Shown here one piece after another: positions 36,395-45,421 of a DNA stretch of 64,000 bases (positions within the stretch are counted from its first letter, which is position 1; each line of letters begins with the position of its first letter). The position numbers and the translations under genes were made by a program. Location: positions 1,178,001 to 1,242,000 of the forward strand of contig CP145418.1 in assembly GCA_036867785.1 (NCBI GenBank), given 5' to 3'. Below the pieces are notes generated by a model, which worked only from the letters and a program-made list of their open reading frames with translations, searched no databases and was not told the origin of the DNA. This DNA comes from Plasmodiophora brassicae. Taxonomy: Eukaryota; Endomyxa: Phytomyxea; Phytomyxea; Plasmodiophorida.

Positions 36395-36875
36395 GTCAGG
36401 CCAGCCTGCCCAGCTATCGTGGCAGGCATGTCGGCAGGCGTCGTGTGGCACGACCGTCCGCGACGTGGGGACTCGCCAGCGCAGGGCACGACTTCGGTGC
36501 CGGCGTCGTCCATGCCTGGCCCGGTGGGCGCGAGTTCGCCGCAGACGCGATGCGGCGACGGCTGGAACGCGATCAGCAGCCAGACCGGCGACAGGGGCAG
36601 GGGCTTCGAATGGAAACGCGCGCCAGAACATGGGACGAGACGGGCTAAGCGGAATAGGGAACCCGTAACGTTTCTCTACCTTGGTGGCGACCTGGATGTC
36701 CGCCCCCTGTGGACCGTCAGTCGCAATTTGAAGAGGTTCCGGAGGGTTGGAGTCGACGTCGGCATCGTCGTCCCGTTCGCGCGCGAGACTCGCCCCCGAA
36801 GGTCGCACAACTTCTGGCGCGGGTACCACAGCGCCGTGTACGTCCGAACGTTCCGTATGGTCCGATATCAACAGG
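36395..36875. other. Intergenic, no gene recognised
   Basis: Open frames run on both strands (plus strand with LYLGGDLDVRPLWTVSRNL near 36680), but neither shows a known family. This may be upstream sequence or an exon of the small membrane-protein gene that follows. Confidence 0.35.
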
Positions 36876-37184
36876 ATGACCGCCGGTGATCAGGAGTGCT
36901 GGCCGCTCATCGGAGCCTTCGCCCTCGCGGTGGCCGTCGTTCCCGTCCTAGCGGCCCAAAACCTGGTGGACGAGCGCACCCTTCAAGTCGCATCCGCTGT
37001 CGTACTCGCTCTGGCGGTGCTCCTCGTTATCCTATACAAAGCAGTTATCATTCTAAGCTGGGTACGGCAAGTCCTGGGCCATCCTGCAGGCGGCCCCCGG
37101 CCCCAGCACAACGTCCACGGCCGCCAGGAGGACGACTCTACTCAACTGCTGAGCGACCGTCACGCGCAAGGCGACGACACGTAA
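36876..37184 (+). CDS. Small membrane protein with two predicted helices
   Basis: 102 residues from the ATG at 36876. Two hydrophobic stretches are clear: about residues 10-27 (LIGAFALAVAVVPVLAA) and 39-62 (ASAVVLALAVLLVILYKAV). A polar Pro/His/Gln/Asp-rich tail follows. No family is recognised. A shortened inverted copy lies 40 bp downstream (37225-37370). Conservation of codons in that copy's matching parts suggests the original was a real gene. It could also be the last exon of a longer gene. Confidence 0.55.
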   Translation: MTAGDQECWPLIGAFALAVAVVPVLAAQNLVDERTLQVASAVVLALAVLLVILYKAVIILSWVRQVLGHPAGGPRPQHNVHGRQEDDSTQLLSDRHAQGDDT

Positions 37185-37224
37185 CCAAGCCATTGTGGGG
37201 CACTGTTTATGGAGGAAGGAAATA

Positions 37225-37370
37225 GCTTGGTTACGTGTCGCCGCCTTGCGCGTGACCGTCGCTCAACAGTTGAGTAGAGGCGTCCTCTTGGCGGACGTGG
37301 ACGTGGTGCTGGGGGCCGCCGCTCGTCCACCAGGTTTAGGGCCGCTAGGACGGGCATGACGGCCACCGCG
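37225..37370 (-). pseudogene. Inverted, internally deleted copy of the two-helix protein gene
   Basis: The reverse complement matches 36920-37190: AVMPVLAALNLVDER corresponds to AVVPVLAAQNLVDER, and [24 protein letters not shown] sequence matches the other end. The second membrane helix region between them is missing. Arms are about 146 bp and the spacer about 34 bp, so the two copies form a hairpin-capable inverted repeat. Confidence 0.75.
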
Positions 37371-38345
37371 ATTGTCCGAGATCGTTAATGCGCTAAAGGC
37401 CTGATGAAGGTTCCACGCTGGAGTCGCCAGTGCTTGTCGAATGGTGGCTCGACTACGCTGCTCAGCCGGGGACGCGGATCGGAGGCGGTAGCCAAGTTGG
37501 CACTGTTCGCTCTGAGCCGGTCGGGATGCTCCAACCTCGAAACCAGGGACCCTTATCAGCACGCGACTTGGCAGTACGACCTTCGTGCGTCCGCTGACAG
37601 ATAATGGCCTATGCATCGCCGCCCATAGCAGGTCGGCGCTGAGGGAGATCGACGCCTGGATTATGCGAACGAACGTCGATTTGCTCGGCAGGCATCGTAA
37701 CCGGTCGATCTCGATGACACGCTATGCCGCCATCGACCGGATGGCGGCCTGCTCCACCTGAAGGGGGCGCGTCAGCGCAACGCAGTACGACAAGAGGAAC
37801 CCTGCCGTCGCCCTGGAGATGATTGACGTCCAGCTGAATTGACCCGGCGCCGATTGTGGCCCATATACTGCCGCCTTGCCTCATGAAGCATGCCGAACCC
37901 GAGAGCGTCAACCTAGCCGATGAGCGGGCAGCAGCGGCGATGGCTGAATGCGACGAGGACAAGTCAACGGGGCGGCCATGTCATAGCGCCTGCATTGGCG
38001 AACCGCTCGCCGTCTCCAAACAGGGACTGGCGTGTCGTTCGGCGGCTTGTGCCGCCATGGACGTCGGCCCGTGATTGGCGAACGACCCCCTCGTTCCAGG
38101 CGTTTACGATGCCGTCGAACGTGAACTCGTATTCGCTTGGAGTGGGCACGTCCTCGTGCGGCAGTACACACCGCACACGTATGCCATGGGGTATGGTATA
38201 TCGTACTTGTGCATGGACGCTATGCGAGCGCGACGGCGCCCAGTATCTACCTTACAACATGCGCTCGTACAGCATGTGTCGGGGAGGTCGACATCTCTGT
38301 GATTGCCCCTAGGGACAACGCAGCATAGTGTATGTGTCAGAGGGG
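37371..38345. other. Intergenic DNA with degraded fragments
   Basis: Contains a minus-strand integrase-like stretch (separate entry) and, at about 38091-38150, a minus-strand piece reading YEFTFDGIVNAWN that also occurs near 40571-40620. No intact gene is seen. Confidence 0.4.
37609..37962 (-). mobile_element. Possible integrase-core relic (fossil)
   Basis: The minus strand carries GSIQLDVNHLQGDGRVPLVV, which resembles the first catalytic-Asp region of a retroviral-type (rve) integrase. It looks broken. The family cannot be settled by eye; a chance resemblance is possible. Confidence 0.25.
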
Positions 38346-39236
38346 TCAGTACGTCCGGCGCCTCAGCATAGGCGATGCGATCGTCTCTGATGGTGATGTT
38401 GTCACGCTCGGTGACGAGGCACGACGACGACGACGATGATGTTGCCAGAAGCCGAGAAGTTTGGCGGCCCATGGGGGCTGGCGCGACGGCAGCAGCAGGC
38501 GCATGGCCTCCCGGTTCCGGGCTTGCGTCGCCATGTCCCCCGGGCGGTTCCCGTCGACGTCCCGGACGCGACGGTCAGCGCCCGACTCCAGCAACGCCTT
38601 CATGGCGTCATACGACCCGGCGAACGTGGCGTCGTGCAGGGGCGTGTGACCGAATACGGTGACGGCGTTGACGTTGGCGCCGTTGCCAATCAGATGTTCA
38701 ACGACGTCCACGTGATTCCTCGCCGATGCGACGTGCAGGGCGGTGCGACCCTGGTCGTCCCGGGCGTTAACGCGGCAGACGCCGACCTTGACGAGATCGT
38801 CGATCAGGTGCGCGTGGCCCTCCCGGGCAGCGATGTGCAACAGGGGATCCTCTGCGGAATCCACCACGTTCATCGGCAGACCGCCTGCCAGATCCGACGA
38901 CAGCAGCAGGCGGATCAGTTCGTCCCGGTGGCCCGCCCGGCAGGCCGCGACCAGATTGACGCACCGTCGCTGACCGGCGCCGACGTCGACCGCCTCGCCA
39001 GGCCCTACAACGGTCCGCAGGCTCAACGGCAACGACTGACTGCCGCCACACACCATGGTCGGCATCACGAGGCCGACCGCGATCAGCGCGCCCATCAGCA
39101 CCACCATGCCTGCTATACCAGCGGCCCACGGCCACGTCGGGTCGGACATGGGGACGCAACAGGCCGACCCGACGCAACGGCCATTTCGTGTCGGCTCGTG
39201 ACGAACCCAATGCATCGGGCAGTCTTCGTTCATCAT
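38346..39236 (-). CDS. Ankyrin-repeat membrane protein
   Basis: 296 residues from the ATG at 39236 (an alternative ATG at 39149 gives MSDPTWPW). One membrane helix near residues 34-55 (GIAGMVVLMGALIAVGLVM) is followed by four ankyrin repeats, with typical features such as DPLLHIAAREGHAHLIDDLV, GRTALHVASARNHVDVVEHL, GHTPLHDATFAGSYDAMKAL and a final DGNRPGDMATQARNREAM. It ends in a basic tail with RRRRR and a Ser/Thr/Pro segment. The likely topology is type II or III with cytosolic ankyrin repeats for protein binding. The start overlaps the stop of the upstream RBFA gene on the same strand. A shortened copy is at 34552-34857. Confidence 0.75.
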   Translation of the reverse strand: MMNEDCPMHWVRHEPTRNGRCVGSACCVPMSDPTWPWAAGIAGMVVLMGALIAVGLVMPTMVCGGSQSLPLSLRTVVGPGEAVDVGAGQRRCVNLVAACRAGHRDELIRLLLSSDLAGGLPMNVVDSAEDPLLHIAAREGHAHLIDDLVKVGVCRVNARDDQGRTALHVASARNHVDVVEHLIGNGANVNAVTVFGHTPLHDATFAGSYDAMKALLESGADRRVRDVDGNRPGDMATQARNREAMRLLLPSRQPPWAAKLLGFWQHHRRRRRASSPSVTTSPSETIASPMLRRRTY

Positions 39237-40021
39237 CGGTCGTACTGGTCGCGCAGGGCGCTGGCCCGCCAGCCCGTTTCGAACTTGAACTCGAGGCTGG
39301 GCACGAACTTGAGCGGGCAGCCTCTGGCGACGGCGTGGCGCAGGGCGCCCTGGATACGATCGAGGCGGTGCTGGACGCGGCCCCGGTCGCGATCGTCGGC
39401 CGTCCAATACACGTGCGCGATACGAAGGTCATTCGTCATCGACACGCCGATCACGTCGAGGTGCTCGCCGAGGACGGCGTCGTCGACGACGACCTCGTCC
39501 AGCGTGTTCATGATCGCCTGCGAGACCCGGCACAGGCGGCGTTGACTTTGTGGCGTCTTCTCGAACAACGACGACGACGAGTGCGAGGACGCGCCCAGCT
39601 TGTCGCGGGGGACGATGACGCGCCCGTCGGGCATCTGGACGGCGTTCCGCTCCATGTACCGGTGCGTCTTGTTCTGGTACCGGGCGCGTTGGCGCAGGCC
39701 CTGATCCCGCTCGTCGTCGTCGAATAGGCGATCGAAGCGGCGGCGCTCGCAACGGGTTACTCGCTCGCCGTCCTGCACCGCCTGCTTATGGGCTTCGGCA
39801 TCGGCGGTCGTCGCCTTGTCCAGCTCTGAAATCATCTTCTTGAACTCGTCGACGTTCGGCGGTGCGTCGCGTTCCGGACGGTCGCGCGGCGTCGGTGCCC
39901 GTATCTGCGACAGCATCTCCTTCAGCTCGTCCATGCCGGGCAGCGCGCCGCCATGGTCGGCATTGCCCGACGGTGACCGCAGCACGCCCATCCAGCGGCG
40001 ACAGACCCGCCGTATCGCCAT
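39233..40021 (-). CDS. RBFA: Ribosome-binding factor A, mitochondrial (RBFA)
   Basis: 262 residues, single exon. The C-terminal half carries the RbfA fold: RRLCRVSQAIMNTLDEVV, LDVIGVSMTNDLRIAHVYW, a helical stretch with HRLDRIQGALRHAVARGC, then LKFVPSLEFKFE. This matches the KH-like RbfA domain, which binds the small ribosomal subunit during 16S/12S rRNA maturation. The N-terminus MAIRRVCRRWMGVLRSPS is Arg-rich and acid-free, as in a mitochondrial presequence, so a mitochondrial role is likely. Middle residues form a charged helical region. The ATG at 40021 is chosen because it supplies this presequence. Confidence 0.85.
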   Translation of the reverse strand: MAIRRVCRRWMGVLRSPSGNADHGGALPGMDELKEMLSQIRAPTPRDRPERDAPPNVDEFKKMISELDKATTADAEAHKQAVQDGERVTRCERRRFDRLFDDDERDQGLRQRARYQNKTHRYMERNAVQMPDGRVIVPRDKLGASSHSSSSLFEKTPQSQRRLCRVSQAIMNTLDEVVVDDAVLGEHLDVIGVSMTNDLRIAHVYWTADDRDRGRVQHRLDRIQGALRHAVARGCPLKFVPSLEFKFETGWRASALRDQYDR

Positions 40022-40439
40022 CGCGACACGCCGACCACGATGGACACTCCGTGGCTCTGCCCACTGCGATGTGTAGCTCCCAAGTGGCGCGACACGTCAT
40101 GCGTGGGCGCCCCCCGTGTCGTCTGCGCAACCTCCTCTGAGTGCATTCAGTCGGGTACAGATTCTCTATCATTATCTTTAAATGTGCGGATATACATCTG
40201 GATATGGATCACTGGTGGAGATGCTCTTAGGCACAGTATCGTCCAGTACTTCGCCTATCATTACTCGAACAGTGTGGTGTCAACGATTCGCGTCGCACTG
40301 TCCCAGGCCTGACACGCGAAAGCGCTGGACGAAACGGTATTATGATTGGAGCAGTGTGCACTTGGTGCTGTTTGCGAGCAACGACACCTTCGAGTAAGTC
40401 CTACATGCTCGGTTGTTGCCGGCACACTACTCCTTGGTA

Positions 40440-40545
40440 CATTGTTCGTGCTGGAACATCACGTGCAGAGAAACAGTTCATGCGTTGGGTCATCCTGTTC
40501 GTGCTGGAACAACTGGGACTACGTTCGTACTGGAACCACAACTCG
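40440..40545. repeat. Three imperfect copies of a GTTCGTGCTGGAAC motif
   Basis: Copies near 40446, 40498 and 40529, with variable spacing. Origin unknown. Confidence 0.6.
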
Positions 40546-40559
40546 ACAATCGATGCGAA

Positions 40560-40830
40560 CGATCCCCCCTTTCCAGGCGTATACGATGCCGTCGAACGTG
40601 AACTCGTACTTTGTGGCGAACAATCGCTTGGAGACGACGGGCGTCTGACTCGACGGGTAATGGGTGTATCGGATCTTGCCGTTTGGACCGGTCGCCTTCA
40701 TGTCCATGATGCGAGTGGAGTTGTCCACTGACGTGAACATTATCACGTTCCAGGACCAGACAGCCGTACGTTGGGAATTCAATGAAGCACAAGGGCGTTG
40801 GCTTGTCCTCGTACGTGAATGTGCAAGTTG
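40560..40830 (-). pseudogene. Unidentified gene fragment, related to a piece near 38.1 kb
   Basis: Minus-strand frames read FTYEDKPTPLCFIEFPTYG and then SVDNSTRIMDMKATGP, TPVVSKRLFATKYEFTFDG and GIVYAWKGG. They look protein-coding, but the frame changes between about 40740 and 40770 with no room for an intron. The last part is duplicated near 38091-38150 (YEFTFDGIVNAWN). I do not recognise the family. This is a broken or mis-sequenced gene. Confidence 0.4.
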
Positions 40831-41283
40831 ATCGGGCCGTCCGCGCCCACTGGTACCATCACTGGCGCCGTCGACGCCACAACCTGCGATTCGCGTAGCG
40901 CGCGCGAGTGTATACGCGTCCATATACGAAGTTGCTGCCGGGTTGCACATCGACGTCGGCGTGACATGCGCTCGACGTGCACCGCTGCGCTTGCAATGAC
41001 GCTACGGTAGTCTCGACAGCGACGAACGGCTTCATCTGAGGGCGGCCCTTAAATGCGGCACAAGCTCGCTGCTGCGGATCGCTGCTGGCAGAGCAGCGCT
41101 GCGCTGCAAGGCTGCGGCCCGCTGACCTTGCAGACCCGGACCAAAAAGTCCGACCTGCCTTGACACTGACACGTCACACAAAACTCCGACCTGCGGATCG
41201 CGCTGATCTGACGCGGTGTCCGGCGAATCATCGTTGCCGTTTCCGTCATTCGTTGGTGGCCGGCCGATTGCTGCAATCGTGGA

Positions 41284-41682
41284 ATGGCGGTGATGCGGGC
41301 GCTCCTGTCGTTGGCGGCGATCGTCATCCTGTGCCTTTGCGTGGTATCCGCCGGGGCGGAACTTCAACGGGATCGCAGCAACTCTCACGATCCGGATGAC
41401 ATGCCGATCAGGCCGCCGGTGTTGCGCCGACAGAACGCGTTCATCGGCGAGCTGCCAAGGCAATGGAGCGATGTCGATGGGAACCCTGCGGGCCGCCCGG
41501 CGTATGCCCGCGGTTGGGTACCGCAGCTGCGCCGACAGAACGCGTTCATCGGCGTGAGACCCGCAGACCGACGCTATTCGCGACAACCCCGTTTGGACGA
41601 TCCGATCGAGGAGGGCTCTGAGTTGCCGGTCACCGATACTGAAGAGGCCAGCAGCCCCAGCCAGACACAACCCATAAACTAG
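41284..41682 (+). CDS. Small secreted protein, possible peptide precursor
   Basis: 132 residues. A strong signal peptide covers about residues 1-25 (MAVMRALLSLAAIVILCLCV, then VSAGAE). The mature part holds the motif LRRQNAFIG twice (about residues 47-55 and 82-90), each preceded by a dibasic RR, and a third RR follows the second copy (ADRR). Dibasic sites around repeated short motifs are the usual layout of secreted propeptide precursors processed by kexin-type proteases. The rest is hydrophilic and Pro/Arg/Asp rich. No family is recognised; the precursor idea is inference. Confidence 0.5.
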   Translation: MAVMRALLSLAAIVILCLCVVSAGAELQRDRSNSHDPDDMPIRPPVLRRQNAFIGELPRQWSDVDGNPAGRPAYARGWVPQLRRQNAFIGVRPADRRYSRQPRLDDPIEEGSELPVTDTEEASSPSQTQPIN

Positions 41683-42082
41683 CAGGCGGCAACCGCACCC
41701 GGTACCGTTCGACCGGCGCTCGTTATTCGGTTACGACGGCGAAGAGGCCGACTCGGGTAGCGTTGAACAGGAAGCGCTGGCCAGGAGCCGCCGAGGGCAA
41801 CCGGTGGCGTAATAGTCCACCAAGGTCGCGGCAGGCGGTGTGACGTCAGAGTCGCTGGCGATGAACCGGTACCGCGCTGAACCCTTGTCGACGACCGGGC
41901 GCTGCGGCACGAAGCAGGCCGTCCCGATCGCGTCGTCCACTGCCGACCATCGCCAACGTCGCATACTCGGTGACATCTCGCCCGCCCCATCCTGGAGCAA
42001 CTTCGCCGGTCTACGTGCTGAGGTGCGTCTGGCAAACGCCGCCGTTGGCCGCATCGCATCTGACGTTCGACGACCGACGTAG
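41683..42082. other. Intergenic, no gene recognised
   Basis: 400 bases. A 206-codon open frame crosses it on the minus strand, but it has no recognisable domain and overlaps a more plausible plus-strand frame. Confidence 0.4.
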
Positions 42083-42331
42083 ATGAAACGCGTCAGGGAG
42101 AAGATCATCGACATCAAGGCGCACCTGGACACGCTGGAGACGATGGCGGTCCGCCTGAGCCAGCGCGTAGACGAATGCGATGTCGTCGCCGATGGTGCTG
42201 AGCAGTCCTCAAGCAGTACGGCGACAAAGCGCAGGAACCGCTTGTTGTTCACGGATGAGATCGACCCGTGCATCGTCGAGAGCCCGCCGTTGCAAGCCGC
42301 GTCAGGACAGGGACCCGTACCACGACGCTGA
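42083..42331 (+). CDS. Hypothetical small coiled-coil protein
   Basis: 82 codons from an ATG with an in-frame TAG just upstream. Residues 1-35 (KRVREKIIDIKAHLDTLETM) fit a short coiled coil. A later segment LLFTDEIDPCIVES is echoed downstream in the same strand near 42405-42449 as VPCSDEVNPFVVDR, suggesting a second exon or an internal duplication. No family recognised. It is convergent with JMJD7, whose stop is at 42495. Confidence 0.35.
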   Translation: MKRVREKIIDIKAHLDTLETMAVRLSQRVDECDVVADGAEQSSSSTATKRRNRLLFTDEIDPCIVESPPLQAASGQGPVPRR

Positions 42332-42494
42332 CCAGCAACGACGAGATCCACATCGATGAGCTACTATTTAAAATACAAGACAGCAGTGTATTCGCGTTCA
42401 ACACCGTTCCCTGTTCGGACGAGGTCAACCCGTTCGTCGTAGACAGGTAGGGCAGGGGGAGCCCGTGGCGCGACGTTGGACGAATTCGTACGTC

Positions 42495-43793
42495 TCATCG
42501 GCCAGCGCCGGCGAACGATTCCTGGAATCGCATCCACGTGTATCTCGAATCGTACTGCATGTCGTACCTGCAATGAAGACTGGAATTATTATTCCGACCC
42601 ATTGGACCACGTCGTGGTAGTAGTGGCGAACGAACCAGAAGTTAACGGCAATGCATCTGCCTTCTGCATCAGGAGTCTGGCCGACACGATGGTACCACAG
42701 CGATGGCAGGTACAGGACATCGCCGGCTTCGACAGCAACCTAACCCGGTCCTGACTCAGTGGACGCCGGTTACCTAACGTCAGGCGAGACATTCGACCTC
42801 AATCGGCGATGCGTGCTCGTATAGCGGGAACTCGTCCAGCGACACGTCTGGCGGATCCACCGACACCCAGACGACGTTCTCCCCACAGTCCTCGATTCGA
42901 AATTCCCCTGTCCAGCAACTGTCGGTTGCACATTGCACAGCACGCCCAGGGAGGCCGACCTGACGAATCTCGAGCATATTGGCCCCTGGCATATTGCCTT
43001 TGATACAGGAACGGCAGGTCGGTGGGAGGGAACAGGGTCACGTGTTTGACGCCAGCAACCACACAGAGAAGGTTCTCGTATGCATCCGAGTGAACGGCAC
43101 TGTAGGCGCGGCTGTCTCCGATCCAGACGTTTGCAGCGTCCAGATGTGTAAACAGGTCTCTGCCGATGCCCAACTCTGGCACATCGTCGCACAGCCGCCC
43201 AAATTCCTCGTGCAGGCTGTCGCACTGCTTCTGTGCCACAGCACGGTCAACCCTAATCCCGTTGGATGAACATCTGTTGCCATACCTGAATATATGGGAT
43301 GGCATTCGAGCCAGGATCCGTCAGCACGTGAAAGAACCGTTCCAGTGACATCTGCTCCTCGTATGGCGATACGTAGCGTCCGTCGACCAGACAATCACCA
43401 CGACCGTCAGGTGTCAACGCGACAGAAACAGGCGACGTCGCCATGCGTTCGACGAGGAAGGCATTCGTCCACTTCCGAATCGCTGGCCAGTGACGGCACC
43501 CGCCTGATGGAAGCATTAGCAGAAGTCAAACGTATGCAAACACGACATGGTGGTCACCCCGGATCAGTGCAGGAGTATTAGGGCCGACATACCGGCGGTG
43601 GAACTCGAGCGGCGTCACCTCGAACGCGTCAACGGCGGGGACTCGCCGAGGCACCCACAAATCTGAACGTCCCGTCAGCGCAGTGAGCGATCGCCGCCCG
43701 CGTACACACACCTCGAGCCTCTTGCGCCATTGCAACCCAGGCCGCTGCCAGCTGGCTGGTGACGCGTGCCGATACCTTGGCCAGCGTCGGCAT
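42495..43793 (-). CDS. JMJD7: JmjC-domain lysyl hydroxylase JMJD7
   Basis: Seven exons (5' to 3'): 43793-43712, 43662-43558, 43503-43286, 43230-42960, 42907-42798, 42739-42636, 42567-42495. They give 320 residues with all phases matching (human JMJD7 is 316, from memory). JMJD7 is a Fe(II)/2-oxoglutarate oxygenase that hydroxylates a lysine in DRG GTPases. Seen: EVTPLEFHRRYVGPNTPALI, HWPAIRKW, SVALTPDGRGD, QKQCDSL, the iron-binding HxD in AVHSDAYENLLCVVAG, LFPPTDLPFLY, AGDVLYLPSLWYHRVG with the distal His, and AVNFWYDMQYDSRY across the last junction. Introns are 49-68 bp, GT-AG. The N-terminal exon (MPTLAKVSARV) was found by phase and helix similarity and is less certain than the rest. Confidence 0.92.
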
Positions 43794-43993
43794 TGCACGT
43801 CGCCAGCGCTAGAACGGGATGTGCGCGAGCCAAGTGTGGCGTCGTGCCTGGAGACCTGTGAGCGTGCCCCAACTGCGATCGCGTCGTGAGACACGCTGGT
43901 GGACCTTGTCGTGGGTGGCACACACACGCGTATCGTGTCGGATAGCAACGGCGAAATAGGTTATCAGTGTAGATAGCGATGGTGCTGCCCCTG

Positions 43994-45111
43994 TTAATGC
44001 AACCGCTGCTGCATCAACCGGACGCGTTTCAGCTCGGAACGGAACCGAGAGACGGTGCGCCGGGCCCAGGCCTCCAGGTTCCTGCCAAAGACGGGCCACA
44101 GCTTGGACGGCGGCGTGCCCGTCGACGCGAACGTCGTCCAGTCGGTGGACTTCACCTCGAGCCACAGGCTCTCGAATTCGACCAGGCGCTGAACGGCCTC
44201 GGACGTGATCCGGTCGATGCTGGTGCGGAACTCGTTCTGGGTCGCCGGGTCCAGGCTGGGCGCCGCCTCCATCGTCAGTATCAAACCTTGAAGCTGGGGC
44301 AGGAATTGCATCAGGTGATCCGACGCCGACGAAAGCCGATCATACAGACTGCCGGAAGACAGCTGACGATCAGACCACGAAGCAACGCGAACCAGTTCGG
44401 GCAACCGACGTACATGATGATCCGAGTACGGGTCGGGTCCAGCCGCAGGCGCTTCTCGAATTGCCACGCGTTGATCATGCGAGCACAATCGCTACAGAAC
44501 AGATGGTTCTGGATGGACGCTACACGATCACGTTCTCAGTGCCAGCGAGGCGGAAGCACACGACATGCACTACAGGGCAGATCGCAGACGGCCGCGACGT
44601 CGCCTATCGGGAACGACACGCACGACTGGCATTTGTCTTGGCCACATCTGCCAACGTCGACGTGAATCAACAACGTGGACGATCAAGGGCGTCATGACGT
44701 ATTACGCAGGGCATAACTTGGGGGCACCGTCGCCGCGTGCACTGGTGTACGCCCGGCCGCAGGTCGTGCACGAACGGCCCATGGCGGCCGGCGCTCGCAT
44801 CGACGCCTCGGTCATGCTGTTGAACGCACGAACGAACGGGTCGTGCGCAGGCGACGACACCGGGGACATCTACAGCAGCGTCGAGTCACTGGAAGACACC
44901 TGATGGAGGCGCGCGACCCCACAATGAGCTGTTTCAGCAGTTGCAGCCGTTGGCTGCTGTCGAACGTGTCCTGGCGGTACCGTTGCCGTCGGGCCTCCAG
45001 GAACGCGCTGGTCAGGTCGGTGCACGTCGCGCGTCGACAGGCAACGCCGGCGTCGTCAGCGGGCGCCGGCGTCGGCGTCGACGACCCAACGACGCCGACG
45101 GTATTGCCCAT
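43994..45111 (-). CDS. FYVE-like zinc-finger protein
   Basis: Five exons: 45111-44923, 44869-44706, 44647-44574, 44519-44414, 44348-43994, giving 295 residues with consistent phases (introns 53, 58, 54 and 65 bp). The middle has eight cysteines in four C-x2-C pairs: CTTCGRAY, CPACGQDKCQSC and FCSDCARM. This is the spacing of a FYVE/FYVE-related finger, which binds PI3P on endosomes. The basic R(R/K)HHCR motif needed for classical PI3P binding is missing (KLCPACG instead), so lipid binding is doubtful. The N-terminus MGNTVG could be myristoylated. The C-terminal 118 residues look helical. Lies about 200 bp upstream of JMJD7 on the same strand. Exons are my own reconstruction. Confidence 0.7.
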
Positions 45112-45258
45112 GGCGGCGGCGCCCACGACCAATTATTGTCCGTAAGGTGGTCAGGGTGCCAACGTAACGAACGGGACGGCCGACGCCGATCCCTCGACGG
45201 CGCTCTACGCGCGCTCCGCCTTCCTTCTTTGCCTCTGACAACCGTCGTAGAAATTTGG

Positions 45259-45421
45259 GATCACGCGCCGTCGACTGTAAGGACGGCCGCCTTTCAAGTT
45301 TTCTTCGAGGGCCCCACATCATAACGAGACTGGACGGGCTTGTGTGTCCCACAACTGGAAATTTGGGCCGTCCTTACAGTCGCCGGCGCGTGATCTCAAA
45401 TCTCCAGTTGTGGGACACACA
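45259..45421. repeat. Interleaved inverted repeats (A-B-A'-B' order)
   Basis: A (45259-45286) pairs with A' (45368-45395) with one mismatch over 28 bp. B (45341-45364) pairs with B' (45398-45421) with one mismatch over 24 bp. Because B lies before A' and B' after it, the two stems interleave like a pseudoknot rather than nest. Confidence 0.9.

Larger units (their letters stand above)
40022..41283. other. Gene-poor region
   Basis: About 1.26 kb between RBFA and the small secreted protein. It contains a minus-strand gene fragment (40560-40830) and three near-copies of GTTCGTRCTGGAAC (about 40446, 40498, 40529). Nothing else is supported. Confidence 0.4.
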
